Notes under the pieces: model-generated
What the model was told of the DNA's origin: nothing
What the model saw: only the letters and a program-made list of their open reading frames with translations
The model's database searches: none
Assembly: GCA_030068145.1 (NCBI GenBank)
Contig: JAPJBO010000838.1
Location: 36,722-100,721, forward strand
Source: Diplonema papillatum
Taxonomy: Eukaryota; Euglenozoa; Diplonemea; Diplonemida; Diplonemidae
DNA: 64,000 nucleotides
Direction of reading: 5' to 3'
Part shown: positions 34,101 through 44,960 of the stretch, one piece after another
Layout: the number at the start of each line of letters is the position of its first letter
How positions within the stretch are numbered: position 1 is the first letter of the stretch
Made by a program: the position numbers and the translations under genes

Positions 34101-34553
34101 GAGTTCTCGCACAGCTGCGACACACATATTGGCTAAGCGAGGAATGCGAGAGTTGCATTTGTCAACGACTATGTCTATCACCGATGATCCGAAGTTGAAG
34201 TGCTGCGCGACCGATAGGATTTCACAGAGGCACGACACCGCAACAAATTGAGCATCACCGGACTTTTTATGTGCAAGAGCCACCACGTTGCCAAGAAACT
34301 TTCGGTAGTATTGCAAAATACTCTGCTCGACATTCTGCAGTGCACGTACATCTTTGCTTTTCATTGTCTGCTTGTCGTCCTCGGTCAGCTCCTTGATCTT
34401 GTACCCAGGCAAGATGTCGACATACACACTGGCTTCGTCTCGCAACGCCTGAGCAGCTTCGGCAACCGAAGCTATCGGCCTCTTGTGGATCGCGCGGATA
34501 TCCTTTATCCGACCCAACGAATAACCGTGTGAGTCGCCATAATTGCGCTCCAT
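31185..34553 (-). CDS. NOC3: NOC3-type nucleolar complex protein (2 exons, 621 aa)
   Basis: Exon 1 is 34553-33697 (ATG start, phase 2 donor TTTCAG^GTATTT) and exon 2 is 32193-31185 (acceptor CCCACAG). Joining gives AHMIDFSLFELLLTAIGDII, the continuous helical segment expected in the family. Residues 1-285 match the NOC3 region (DILPGYKIKELTED, QYYRKFLGNVVALA, LRALEICKTA, EGLAKFAHMIDF). Exon 2 carries the CBF/Mak21-type domain (APYYEKLYEVIP, AAVVAFNHKLVQRYPSL, SYDPFVDTPDHVNAMSSTSW, LREYAATVLN). NOC3 acts in pre-60S ribosome assembly and transport and has also been tied to replication licensing. The C-terminus is basic (PPTKKRKVIKP), a probable nuclear signal. The protein lacks much of the N-terminal extension seen in yeast, so a further upstream exon is possible. 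The 1.5 kb intron is filled with CCCGAACTT repeats. Confidence 0.85.
33236..33590. repeat. Degenerate CCCGAACTTTGCTTC repeats inside the NOC3 intron
   Basis: Irregular tandem copies of CACCCGAACTTTGCTT and TAGCTTCGCCCGAACTT interrupted by a palindrome CCGGGTTCGAACCCGG (33321-33336) that mimics a tRNA T-arm. Confidence 0.75.
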
Positions 34554-36109
34554 TTCTGAGCCTTGCCCCTCCCTTTCCTGTAGGAGCTGTTATTAGCACC
34601 GACTTCTAAAGACGCCAGGCCATGAAGCTGGAGCTAGAAGTGGTATAATGCACGGGTGTCAGTGAAAGTGCGCTTGAAAATCCGGGATGAGAGCAGAGCA
34701 CAGCGCGTCATAATTATTAGCGTTTATTGTGGTTTAGAGGTTATTATGTTGGTTGGCTGGTTTCCATGATGAAGCATCGGTGCAACCGTTGGGCGTTAAC
34801 ATACTCAGAGCCGTGGGCAACGTTGCCCCTGGGTCTTGAGCCTGAGCATACTTAGATGAAGCGGGTGACGCACTGTAATCTATCCGGAAAAAGAAAGTCG
34901 CCAGCTGCCCGTCCTCACCAATCCTTCCCTAGCCAGGTGCTGCCCTTTTCAAATTTCGTGCTCAGGCCGTTGGTGCAGAGTGAAGAACAACAACTACGAA
35001 CAAAGGGGAGGGTGGATCCTAGTTTTCTGTTAAATTCCGCTCCTTGGGGGTCACTCGGAGCCGTTGCTCGCGCTCGTCCCGCGCATTTAACGTACATTTA
35101 ATGCAGCGTTCGTCCAGACAGAATAGTGGCTACGGTCCATAGCTGGCCTGCTAAAGCTGTGGGACAGAGCCGACGGCGCAGCCGCTGCTAGCAGGGGCGG
35201 CCTGTGCGACTAACAAAGCGACGGAGGCGGCAGGTGCGCAACCGTGGCTGAGACGGAGCTCAGCTGCTTGCGTTTGCTGACCGCGCCATTCAGCTCACGT
35301 GTCTATTGGATTGTCCCTCGCCGAGTCGGCCCTAGCAAGCCAGGGACCGCAACCTCATCTGTCCGAGCATCGCAGAGCGGCAGACCTACTCACCGGTCAT
35401 CCCGCTTTGAACCTCGCAGTGTACATGTGGGCTAGAGAAAGAAAAATAATCCGCCTCGGCACAGCCCTGGTCCTGAGGACCTTGCGCCCGTAGGTGACCA
35501 TGCTGTCCGCGGACCAATCGCCCATCTTTTCACTCGGGGTCCACGCTCGCCTTGAGGAGGGGATCATATCCTGGCGCGGCTGACGAAGGCCGCTCTACTC
35601 CTCCCGAGGGGCGGCTTTTGTTGAGGCACGACAGGACCCCTGGCTTCGCCACAGTGCCAGGGGTCTCCCTGAAAGAAGTATACGTGACACACGGGCAAAG
35701 CAGGCGCCGGCCGCCACACCTTTCAGCAGCGAAGACCACGACCCGACAGTGCCTGACTTCGCCCGGAAAACCTTCGGGCGCCTCCGGGTGGCGCAGGGGG
35801 GAAAGTCTTAACTGGAAGTTTAATGTCAGCTACTTTCGTGCAAGCGTCGTCAGGAGCGAAGCGTACCAAACAGTATCCTTCGATTTTCCCACCCACCCAT
35901 GACTTGGGTCATCGGGCAGCTCGGAGGGGCGAGTTTCCGATGGGAGAGCACCGCCTCCAGAGAGGGTCTAGAGGCTACCTCCCGGGAAGCCCACGAGGTC
36001 GGGGCGGCCGCCTAGGGGGAAAGGGAACTGCATCGACGACATTGCTCTCGGACCCCTCCCCCCTCTTGCTATCGAGTGCTTCGGGTGCCCCAGGCAGGGT
36101 CAGTTATTG
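34554..36109. other. Intergenic region upstream of NOC3
   Basis: A partial dispersed motif (GTGCGCTTGAAAATCCGGG) lies near 34668. No gene is supported; the frames between 35100 and 36100 show no recognisable motif. Confidence 0.5.
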
Positions 36110-36310
36110 TCATAAATTCAAAAGTTGTCTTATATGTCCGACATAGTTTCAAAGGTGTCTTATATGTCCGACATAGTTTTGAATGTCCGACAAAGTTTCA
36201 AAAGTTAGTTTATATGTCCGACATAGTTTTGCGACTACATGTCCGACATAGTTTCATTAGTTGTCTTCTATGTCCGAAATAGTTTCAGAAGTTGTCTTAC
36301 ACGTCCACGG
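36110..36310. repeat. Tandem repeat with TATGTCCGACATAGTTT core
   Basis: Six to seven units of roughly 29-36 bp, each holding TGTCCGACATAGTTT, a short imperfect palindrome around TCCGA, separated by CAAAAGTTGTCTTATA-like spacers. Confidence 0.85.
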
Positions 36311-36715
36311 CATAGTTCTCTGAGAACAGCGTAGCAGCAGCGTATGGGTGTGCCAACTACCATTTGACATTGTGCGATTATTTGTTGTTCCTAGGGTTGG
36401 AAGGTGTTATCTTGTATTCCTGATTAGGAATACTGTACGCGGGCGTAGCACCTTCTCGTCCGCCACTATTTCATTTGCAGCCGCCTTGCTCCGCCCGACG
36501 CACTTGACTGGAGGGTTTCGTGATCAGTACCCGACACCGCCATGATTCGAGCTGTTCGAGAAGAACGGGCATCGTTGAAGCTTCTTCAGGACATAAATGA
36601 GGTTGAAGAATGGGGTGATTACCATGCCTTTTCACGCAGGCTCTGGGGGTGACGCCTCACTTGACTGGTGTCTCTAAACGAGTGGTCACGGACCGTGGAA
36701 AAATGAGGACACGTC

Positions 36716-36942
36716 CAGTGCTCCCGCTAACGAAAAAGTGCGAGGAATTCCTCAAAAAAAAAGAGGCTCGAAAAAAGAGGGTGAGGAATTCCTCATGAGG
36801 AATTCCTCACCTTTTCCCGTTGGTGGTATAAAGCACTGCATCACAGTGTCGTGGGCTGGCGGGCAGAAGTCTGGGGCTGCCACGGGGGCTGGAGCCGAGA
36901 AAGAGAGAGTCGAGGATCAGAAGCAGCCCCGGATTTCTTGAC
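36716..36942. mobile_element. Truncated second copy of the hAT-type MITE, inverted
   Basis: Begins CAGTGCTCCCGCTAAC at 36716 and follows the 13.8-14.4 kb element in reverse complement through the GAGGAATTCCTC cluster to about 36942, where similarity stops. The other terminus is missing. Confidence 0.8.
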
Positions 36943-36990
36943 AGATTCCCCCCCAGTCGCAGACCTGCTATTGGCTCGCTCTTCCGCGCG

Positions 36991-38276
36991 CTATAAGTCG
37001 CGCGCAACTACCGCCTCGTTCAAGACGGCACTTTTCAAACAGGACCCCTTACAGGCCACTCCTTTCACAGTGGTATTATCAACCACAATGTCCACTCTCC
37101 CACCTCTAATCGAGGGCGGCAGAGCCAAGACAACCAACTTGAAGGCAATAGCCTTCAGCTCGTTTATGTGCATCCAGCTCGTTTATGTGCAACGAGCTCT
37201 CCGCAGAGTTCCATGACCCCCCCAACACGGTCACTTCCATTGTGCGCGAGTCAACAAGGACACCCCCCCAGCCTTTCTTACTCGCGTCAACGAAGGCCGT
37301 GATACGTGGGGACTGTTCGAGAGTGGGAACGGCCCTCGGCTTCAGCACCGAGTCAACCCACTCTTGGAGCGACAAACGAACACACGGAGAAACTTCAACT
37401 CTTTCAGAGGGCAGCCGAGCCCCTCGGTTCAACGAGTTGGTTATGCGTCGACAGAACTTCAACGCAAACCAAAAGGAGCCCGGAAAAATGCCGGCGACCG
37501 CAGAGGCATGCAACAAACGACCGCCGAGGGTCTCGAGCTCGCAAGCTAGCACGGTAGGCAACGACTTCAGCGTGTAGCGCGCCTCCATCCACACGATGAG
37601 CAACGTGGTCCCAATCGACCCCGATGAACTCATACCGTGTGGCGGCAGTCTGCGAATCGGACGGCTTCCACATCAGGTCGCACTCCTCCGCGGTCTGGTC
37701 CAGCCTCCGGCTTCTTGCCCGCATACCGGATGTTGTCTATCCAGATGTCGACGATGACATCCCGTTCCGCAAACTCCGGACGCACGAAGTCCTCATGTCC
37801 GCCGGCCACCGCTGCCAGCGTGTGCATTATCTCAGGTGCACACGAATGTCCCATGGGAAGCCGCAGAAGTTCCCACCAACCGCCATCGGAATCAGCGATG
37901 CGGAAGAGGTGACGCGACTCCGGTGGAATCTCGATCGCGTAAAACCCGGTCTTGAAATCCCGGGTCGAACCGCACTCCTCACGGCTTGCTCCCAAGTACG
38001 CCGAAACGTGCTCGTACCCCCGCTCGTGAGCGGCCCGGTTCCCGTCCACTGTCCACAATATGAGGCGCTGTCGCAGCGCCCCGTCCTTCTCTTCCAAGAC
38101 GGTAAAAGGGACCGAAGCGAACGGGCCAGGACCGGTCGAAGTGCGGGCAATCCCGTTGTCGGCAAGCAAAGACGCATGTTCAGGACGAAGGGTTGAGGGT
38201 GAACCGATTACCGTCTCGGTTTCAACACGTTGCTCGCCACGTGTCGTCAAAAGCGACGGAGAGCCGCTTCGTTCAC
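36991..38276 (-). pseudogene. Decayed retrotransposon pol (reverse transcriptase-RNase H)
   Basis: Minus-strand fragments lie in order but in three frames. An RT part (38276 to about 37630) has DFKTGFYAIEIP, LLRLPMGHSCAPEIMHTL and the active-site box VDIWIDNIRYAG, where the usual YxDD is replaced by WIDN. A connecting part reads FIGVDWDHVAHRVDGG. An RNase H part (37340 to 36991) has ITAFVDASKKGWGGVL, LHINEL and IVVDNTTVKG. At least two frameshifts and a local duplication of LHINEL near 37150-37190 break it. The RNase H style is closest to DIRS/Ty3-like elements, but the exact superfamily is open. Confidence 0.75.
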
Positions 38277-38317
38277 CGTGGGAGCGTTTTAAAAAGACAC
38301 AAGGTTTTGACCCTGCA
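38277..38317. mobile_element. CATG-type MITE, right-end fragment
   Basis: Only the GGGAGCGTTTTAAAAAGACA end and the terminal CCCTGCATG remain; GTAC follows. Confidence 0.8.
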
Positions 38318-38720
38318 TGGTACAGCCTCAATTTTGGAACCTGCGACTGGCCCAATAGCTTGAAAAATTTTCCGCACCTGCGGCGCTGGTATTTCTGGCT
38401 GTTTCATGACATGTTGCCAAGAAAGCGAAGACCGTGGCTGTCCGCTGAGATTACCCCCTCAGGTGACACCACTTTATCTTTAGCCATACTTCAACGTTCT
38501 TGAATGATCCCAGCACACTGCTACAGTACCCCAACACTTGCCTTCTTCGCATGGCTCTTTTGCTTCCCGAAGGACAGTCTCTGTGGTGGACAGTAGTGAC
38601 AACCACAAAAGAGGTACACCCTGTCGGGTACATAAACGTGCAGTTGTGCCGCAACTGGGATTTTTAGTAACTCCGAGCAATTTATGGACAGTTACGTGGG
38701 AGGAGTTTTTACATATAAGG
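38318..38720 (-). repeat. Uninterrupted copy of the dispersed repeat seen at 7.88-9.88 kb
   Basis: Reverse complement of 7880-8075 and 9757-9882 joined by about 45 bp, without the 1.6 kb inverted-repeat element, so it serves as an empty-site relative. Confidence 0.8.
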
Positions 38721-38732
38721 CCCAGTCTGGAA

Positions 38733-38899
38733 ATGGCCAAAAAAAAAAAAAACCGGAAAAAAAAATGGGTTTTTTGAATTTTAAAATTTTGGAACAAACT
38801 CTGCAGTAACTTTTGAGGAAGTTGAGCAACTTTTTTTTTGGGGGCCATCGGCCCCGCAGGAGCGTTTTAAAAAGACACAAGGTTCTGACCCTGCATGAT
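38733..38899. mobile_element. CATG-type MITE, left terminal repeat missing
   Basis: Interior AAATGGCC, the GAACAAACTCTGCAGTAACT core, and right end ACACAAGGTTCTGACCCTGC followed by ATG; the left end is deleted. Confidence 0.8.
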
Positions 38900-38965
38900 A
38901 TACCATTAGGGGTGTTGGGGACGGTCGCGACGGGGCGCTTACTGCCCTTGGAGAGAACTTCATAA

Positions 38966-39178
38966 CATGCAGGGTCAAAACCTTGTGTCTTTTTGGAAAT
39001 GGCCAAAAAAAAATTTCCGTAAAAAAAATGGGTTTTTTGAATTTTAAAAGTTTGGAACAAACTCTGCAGTAATTTTTGAGGAAGTTGAGCAAAAAAAAAA
39101 AATTTCCAAAAAAAAATTTAGGGCTCCATCGGCCGCGCAGGAGCGTTTTAAAAAGACACAAGGTTTTGACCCTGCATG
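38966..39178. mobile_element. CATG-type MITE, full copy with ATAA target duplication
   Basis: 213 bp with both terminal repeats intact and ATAA on each side (38962-38965 and 39179-39182). Confidence 0.93.
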
Positions 39179-39334
39179 ATAAACGTTTGGGGAGGTTCTG
39201 GGCAGGGCGGCTTTGGAACTGGCGTCATCAAAACGGGCCGGGGGTCGGCAGTCATTTTCCCCCGGCCTTGGCGTTTCCTGTCCACGTCGCGCCGATCAAG
39301 CCGGTCAGTCGACAAGTTGCGTGCGCGGATGCCC

Positions 39335-39491
39335 CAAAAAAAAATTTTGGCAAAAACTTTTTTTGCTCAACTTCCGCAAAAATTACCGCAGAGTTTGTTC
39401 CAAAATTTTAAAATTCAAAAAACCCATTTTTTTTTTTTCTGGAAATAAAATTTTGGCCATTTCCAAAAAGACACAAGGTTCTGACCCTGCA
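39335..39491. mobile_element. CATG-type MITE, left terminal repeat missing
   Basis: The interior and right end (AAGACACAAGGTTCTGACCC then TGCATG) are present; the left end is replaced by unrelated sequence. Confidence 0.75.
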
Positions 39492-39554
39492 TGTTATTCA
39501 AAGGTGCAGTAACCGGTGCTGTGCACTGCTAGTGTGACTGCTGTACTGTAGCAC

Positions 39555-41425
39555 TACAACATTGAACCGCAAAAATCACGGTTCAATGTTAAGTATAGGT
39601 AATTACCTATACTTAACATTGAACCACCCAAAATCACGGTTCAATGTTAAGTATAGGTAATGGGTAATGCCAAGGGCCAAAAAATTTGGTCAAAATTTTG
39701 GGTTGAAAATTTTAGGTCAAAAATCTTGGGTCTAAAATTTGGGTTGTAAAATGTTGAAATTTGGGTCGAAAATTTTGGGTTGAAATTTTTGGGTGTCAAA
39801 AGTTTGGGTCGAAATTTTGGGTCAATTTTTGGGGTCAAAATTTTGGAAAAGGCGTCAAAATTTTGCAGCTGAAGCACTTGGATCAAAATTTTGGGTCGAA
39901 AATTGGGCAAAACCTTGTGTCTTTTTAAAACGCTCCCGCAGGGCCGGTGGCGGCAGGTCTCTACCCCGGCAAATCTTTACTCCGCCGGGGTAGAGATCGG
40001 TGAAGATCGGCGGAGTCAAGGTCGGCGGAGTCAAGGTCGGCGGAGTAAAGGTCCGGCGGAGTAAAGGTCGACGGAGTAAAGATCCACCCAAGGCAAATTG
40101 ATTTTTGACCCAAAAATTTGGGTCAAAATTTTTGGGTCAAAATTTTGGGTCAAAATTTTGGGTCAAAATTTTGGGTCAAAAACTTGGGTCAAAAATTTGG
40201 GTCAAAATTTTTGGGTCAAAATTTTGGGTCAAAAATTTTGGGTCAAAATTTTGGGTCAAAAATTTGGGTCAAAAATTTTGGGTCAAAATTTTTGGGTCAA
40301 AATTTTGGAACAAACTCTGCAGTAATTTTTGAGGAAGTTGAGCAAATTTTTTTTTTTTTCCAAAATTTTTTTTAGGGCTCCATCGGCCCCGCGGGAGCGT
40401 TTTAAAAAGACACAAGGTTTTGACCCTGCATGCCAAATCTTTGATCGAAATGATCCAACTGAACATTTTTTGCACCATTTCTGTGACCCAAAATTTGGAC
40501 CAAATTTTTGAACACCAGATTTGGGGACCCAAATTTCGGTATCTTTGCCTCAAATGATCCCAATCCAAACTTTTGCCCAAATCTTGAGTCCAAAACCCAA
40601 TTTGAACCAAATTTTTGACCAAAAATTGCGACCCAAAAATCTGACACAAAATTTTCAACCCTAAATTGTGACCAAAATTTTCAACCCAAATTTTGACCCA
40701 AAAATTTCGACCCAAAATTTTGACCCAAGATTTTGGTGACCTTCACCCCGCGGAGTAAAGGTTGGCGGAGTCAAGGTCGGCGGAGTCAAGATTGGCGGAG
40801 TCAAGGTCGGCGGAGTCAAGGTCGGCGGAGTCAAGGTCCGACGGAGTAAAGGTTGACGGAGTAAAGATCCACCCAAGGCAAAACACTAAAAATGCCGGAG
40901 TAAAGATTTGCCGGGGTAGAGACCTGCCAGGCGGGAGTCTAAAGTCCCCAAAGTCTAAAGTAGGACTTTAGACTTTGAGATTCTGAACCCAAAATTGCTT
41001 GGGCCAAAGTCTAAAGTCTACTTTAGACTTTGGCCCAAGCAATTTTGGGTTCAGAATCTCAAAGTCTAAAGTCCCAAAGTCTAAAGTCCTACTTTAGACC
41101 TTGGCTACTTTAGACTTTGACAAGATTGCTTGGGCCAAAGTCTAAAGTAGACTTTAGGCTTTGGCCCAAGCAATTTTGGGTTCAAAAATTTGGGTCGAAA
41201 ATTTTGGGTCAAAAATTTTGGTCAAAATTTTTGGTCAAAAATTCTGGGTCAAAAATTTTGGTCAAAATTTTTGGGTCAAAATTTTTGGGTCAAAATTTTT
41301 GGGTCAAAATTTTTGGGTCAAAATTTTTGGTCAAAATTTTTGGTCAAAATTTTTGGGTCAAAAATTTCAAAAAATTTGGGTCATTTTTTTTCAAAGGGTC
41401 AAAAATTTCAAAAAATTTCGGAGAA
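39555..41425. repeat. Nested hairpin and tandem-repeat cluster
   Basis: TTGGGTCAAAATTT-type 14-mers fill 39690-39900, 40105-40310, 40440-40740 and 41170-41420. GGCGGAGTCAAGGTC 15-mers lie at 40010-40085 and 40745-40870, enclosed by inverted ends GGCAGGTCTCTACCCCGGCA (39952) and its complement (40928). An almost perfect inverted repeat with roughly 70-80 bp arms built from AAAGTCTAAAGT modules spans about 40931-41094. MITE fragments lie at 39908-39940 (left end) and 40308-40432 (right end). All reading frames here are repeat artefacts. Confidence 0.85.
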
Positions 41426-41429
41426 ATTC

Positions 41430-41688
41430 CGAGTTTTTTGCACTGGGGCTACCGCTCACTCCTCAACCCCATGTCTGACCAGTTCTTTTGGCGTGAAGAA
41501 AAAGAGTCAAGAGGAAAGGTGAAGTACGCATGGGTGAACCATGGGAAGGATGAGTTCACCAAATTGGTGACTTCATGGGTGCAAAAATCCACCAAGTTAG
41601 AAAAGAAGTTTGGTGTTGGTGCCACATTCGCCCAAGAAACAAGTGTCTTGGAAGCCATCAAAAAAGGAAAACTTGCAGGGAGATGCAG
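41430..41688 (+). pseudogene. Coding fragment of unknown origin trapped between repeats
   Basis: An open plus-strand frame with natural amino-acid composition (LHWGYRSLLNPMSDQFFW, YAWVNHGKDEFTKLVTSWVQ, KKFGVGATFAQETSVLEAIK). It is cut by the GTCAAAATTT repeats on the left and by the GGCGGGTGTCAG element on the right. The codons are less GC-rich than in the host genes of this window. The family is not recognised. Confidence 0.45.
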
Positions 41689-42124
41689 GGCGGGTGTCAG
41701 ATTTTGCAAACGCGAAATCTCAGGTTTCTTGTCCTGGACAAGAAACCTGAGATTTGCGAACCCAACTTTTTTTTTTGCTGGGCCAAATCTCAGATTTCTT
41801 GTCCAGAAAATCTCAGATTTTGCAAATCTCAGGTTTCTTGTCCAGAAAATCTCAGATTTTGCAAATCTCAGGTTTCTTGTCCAGAAAATCTCAGATTTTG
41901 CAAATCTCAGATTTCTTGTCCAGGCCAAAATCTCAGATTTTGCAAATCTCAGATTTCTTGTTCAGGCTGAAATCTCAGGTTTCTTGTTCAGGCTCAAAAT
42001 CTCAGATTTCTTGTCCAGGCCAAAATCTCAGGTTTCATGAAACCTGAGATTTTCTGGACAAGAAACCTGAGATTTTCTGGATAAGAAACCTGAGATTTCG
42101 TGTTTGCAAAATCTGACACCCGCC
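41689..42124. mobile_element. MITE-like element with GGCGGGTGTCAGATTTTGCA ends
   Basis: The terminal inverted repeats GGCGGGTGTCAGATTTTGCA (41689) and complement (ending 42124) enclose alternating AATCTCAGGTTTCTTGTCCA modules in both orientations. A relative with only one end lies at 45453-45556. Confidence 0.85.
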
Positions 42125-42132
42125 AAGGTTTT

Positions 42133-42169
<37 letters not shown>

Positions 42170-42202
42170 TCTCGTTCGGACCTTTACTCTCTTCATCGGT
42201 AA

Positions 42203-42414
42203 CATGCAGGGTCAAAACCTTGTGTCTTTTTAAAACGCTCCCGCGGGGCCGATAGAGCCCTAAAAAATTTTTTGGAAAAAAAAAAATTTGCTTAACTTCC
42301 TCAAAAATTACTGCAGAGTTTGTTCCAAACTTTTAAAATTCAAAAAACCCATTTTTTTTTCCGGAAATTTTTTTTGGCCATTTCCAAAAAGACACAAGGT
42401 TCTGACCCTGCATG
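42203..42414. mobile_element. CATG-type MITE, full copy with GTAA target duplication
   Basis: 212 bp, both termini intact, GTAA on each side (42199-42202 and 42415-42418). Confidence 0.95.
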
Positions 42415-42648
42415 GTAAGAAACGTGAAGCCGTCGGGGCGATTAACGCAAAATCGATCGAGGGGAGCGAGTTCGGGACTGCTATAGGGAATGTCAGATCT
42501 GTAAGAACGTGCTCGGATTGGTGCTCAGTTCGGTCCTTTGATCAAGTGTGGAACCTGGAACCTTGAAGGCTGGACAGGACAGCAGTGTAAGTCTGGTGGC
42601 AGAGATGTTCACCAGGACTAGAACACTTCCTACAATACAGCAACACCC

Positions 42649-42900
42649 TCAACGAACTGTAAACGCAAAGACGTACCTGAGGACACTGACTTGTCTGTCC
42701 AGGATGTGGGTCAGGTCCAGTTCGGTTACCAGGCGCAGCATCGTCGAAACATCCGGGGCAAATTCCGTAAGGAAATTTCTCGCCGTTACTTTTACTGCGT
42801 CCTTCAACTTGTCGACGTGCTGTACCTTCAGAGATGCGACCGAGTTTCCTTGTGCCAAGCTTGCCAGCAACGGCTGGAGCTCGGTACCTGGAAAAAGATT
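42649..42900 (-). CDS. Possible isolated host exon of unknown function
   Basis: On the minus strand an acceptor TTTTTCCAG (about 42892) opens a frame encoding GTELQPLLASLAQGNSVASL, then VQHVDKLKDAVKVTARNFLT and MLRLVTELDLTHILDRQVSV, closed by donor CCTCAG^GTACGTC (about 42680). The 71-residue product is helical and non-repetitive. Flanking exons were not found; both sides are MITE copies. It may be an exon of a gene whose introns are packed with elements, or a captured fragment. Confidence 0.4.
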   Translation of the reverse strand, partial: NLFPGTELQPLLASLAQGNSVASLKVQHVDKLKDAVKVTARNFLTEFAPDVSTMLRLVTELDLTHILDRQVSVLRYVFAFTVR

Positions 42901-42969
42901 TGTTCGAAATGTTTGGTCTTTCAAGTGACACGGACAACTGGCGGTGCTAAATAATGTCAAAGGCTCTAT

Positions 42970-43182
42970 CATGCAGGGTCAAAACCTTGTGTCTTTTTGA
43001 AAATGGCAAAAAAAAAAAATTCCGGAAAAAAACTGGGGTTTTTGAATTTTAAAATTTTGGAACAAACTCTGCAGTAATTTTTGAGGAAGTTGAGCAAATT
43101 TTTTTTTTCCCAAAAAAAAATTTAGGGCTCCATCGGCCCCGCGGGAGCGTTTTGAAAAGACACAAGGTTTTGACCCTGCATG
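42970..43182. mobile_element. CATG-type MITE, full copy with CTAT target duplication
   Basis: 213 bp, CTAT on each side (42966-42969 and 43183-43186). Confidence 0.95.
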
Positions 43183-43238
43183 CTATGTTCGCATTTGTTA
43201 AAAACTCATGATTTATTCCGCTTGGAAGAGTCAAAAGC

Positions 43239-43397
<159 letters not shown>

Positions 43398-43522
43398 GAA
43401 ACTTGGTGTTCAGCAACACCTCCCATTCTGGACTTCAGAATGACACCTAACAGGGGGGAAGGAAACAATGAAAGAGGAGTTTTAGTTTTGTAGTCTGAGC
43501 CTGCGTCTTTTGGATGGTGTAT

Positions 43523-43734
43523 CATGCAGGGTCAAAACCTTGTGTCTTTTTAAAACGCTCCCGCGGGGCCGATGGAGCCCTAAAATTTTTTTCGGAAAAA
43601 AAAAATTTTGCTCAACTTCCTCAAAAATTACTGCAGAGTTTGTTCCAAACTTTTAAAATTTAAAAAACCCATTTTTTTTCCGGAATTTTTTTTTTGGCCA
43701 TTTCCAAAAAGACACAAGGTTTTGACCCTGCATG
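43523..43734. mobile_element. CATG-type MITE, full copy with GTAT target duplication
   Basis: 212 bp, GTAT on each side (43519-43522 and 43735-43738). It appears identical to the copy at 44339-44550. Confidence 0.95.
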
Positions 43735-44338
43735 GTATCCTGCTCTTCTAGGTCAAACACAGGGGGGGTTAGTTCTGGGGTCTCTTCTCGAGCTCTCTTC
43801 CCAAAAGTCAGGGTGAGTGGAGACTTTGGTGAGTCAGGGGCAACAACTTTGGTGTCCACTTTGGCATTTGCCTTGAGTTTCCGGTCTAGCTCTGGCTTCT
43901 TTGCATCAAAGGTGTGGCAAGCCACCTTCTCAGCAGCCTGAGATGCTGAGGCTGGTGCTGGAAGCCTTGTGAGGATCAAGCTCTCCAACAATTTCATGTG
44001 GTCAGAAAGCTCTGTCACAGCTGACTTCCAGGGTTCTACAGGTGGGGCTTCCTTTTCTTTGGCAGCAGCAACTTCTTCCTTCTCTTCAACTTCCTCAAAA
44101 GCTTCTTCCTCAACCTCAGGAACCTCAGGAAGAGGCTGGTATTCCCACAGGGGCTCAATTTCAACTTCTTCTTGTTTCACAACTGCCTCAGCTTCAACAA
44201 GGGTGTCACCAGCAGCATCTGCAGCTTCCTGTGCTTCAGCAACAGCCTTGATGCAGGCAGCTGCAGCCCTTGCACTCCTTTTTTTAGATGGTTGGGCAAG
44301 AGGGATTTCTTCTTCTTCATCTTCTTCTTGCTTAATAT
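43735..44338 (-). pseudogene. Acidic, Lys-rich coding fragment between two MITE copies
   Basis: A minus-strand frame open from end to end: KKRSARAAAACIKAVAEAQE, acidic runs (EVPEVEEEAFEEVEEKEEVA), then AAEKVACHTFDAKKPELDRK, LTLTFGKRAREETPELTPPV and FDLEEQDT. It has no start or stop of its own and is bounded on both sides by MITE copies. Its end proximal to 43735 (about 215 bp) is repeated at 44551-44765 with one extra GAA/TTC codon. The acidic/Lys composition recalls disordered structural proteins. I do not recognise the family. Confidence 0.45.
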
Positions 44339-44550
44339 CATGCAGGGTCAAAACCTTGTGTCTTTTTAAAACGCTCCCGCGGGGCCGATGGAGCCCTAAA
44401 ATTTTTTTCGGAAAAAAAAAATTTTGCTCAACTTCCTCAAAAATTACTGCAGAGTTTGTTCCAAACTTTTAAAATTTAAAAAACCCATTTTTTTTCCGGA
44501 ATTTTTTTTTTGGCCATTTCCAAAAAGACACAAGGTTTTGACCCTGCATG
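44339..44550. mobile_element. CATG-type MITE, full copy, duplicated with neighbouring sequence
   Basis: Appears identical to 43523-43734 but the left flank is ATAT and the right flank GTAT. The mismatch fits duplication of the MITE plus its right flank rather than a separate insertion. Confidence 0.9.
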
Positions 44551-44765
44551 GTATCCTGCTCTTCTTCTAGGTCAAACACAGGGGGGGTTAGTTCTGGGGT
44601 CTCTTCTCGAGCTCTCTTCCCAAAAGTCAGGGTGAGTGGAGACTTTGGTGAGTCAGGGGCAACAACTTTGGTGTCCACTTTGGCATTTGCCTTGAGTTTC
44701 CGGTCTAGCTCTGGCTTCTTTGCATCAAAGGTGTGGCAAGCCACCTTTTCAGCAGCCTGAGATGC
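44551..44765 (-). repeat. Partial duplicate of the coding fragment at 43735-43945
   Basis: Near-identical to 43735-43945 apart from a 3-bp in-frame insertion (CTTCTTCTAGG for CTTCTAGG) and one C/T change. Confidence 0.9.
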
Positions 44766-44773
44766 TGAGGCTA

Positions 44774-44960
44774 AAAATTCGCTAAAAATGTAAAATACAG
44801 AGAGATCTCTCTGTATTTTACATTTTTATCAAGAAGACGCTAAAAATGTAACATACAGAGAGCTCTAAAATGTAAAATACAGAGAGCTCTCTGTATTTTA
44901 CATTTTTAGCGTTTTTTTTGCTAAAAATGTAAAATACAGAGAGCCTCTCTGTATGTTACA
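44774..44960. repeat. Palindromic cluster of GCTAAAAATGTAAAATACAG modules
   Basis: Several near-perfect hairpins built on CTAAAAATGTAAAATACAGA and its complement, centred on GAGAGCTCTC or GAGATCTCTC. Probably a small inverted-repeat element. Confidence 0.85.

Noticed and set aside
1..34553. A functional SUMO/ubiquitin gene cluster
   Set aside because: Three ubiquitin/SUMO-type genes share a strand but are separated by many kilobases of repeats and unrelated genes; chance is the simpler explanation.
43523..44550. MITE copies acting as introns (introner-like) inside the acidic coding fragment
   Set aside because: The element ends lack well-placed GT and AG dinucleotides for clean removal, and the flanking coding frame is not restored across the copy. 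Transcript data would be needed.
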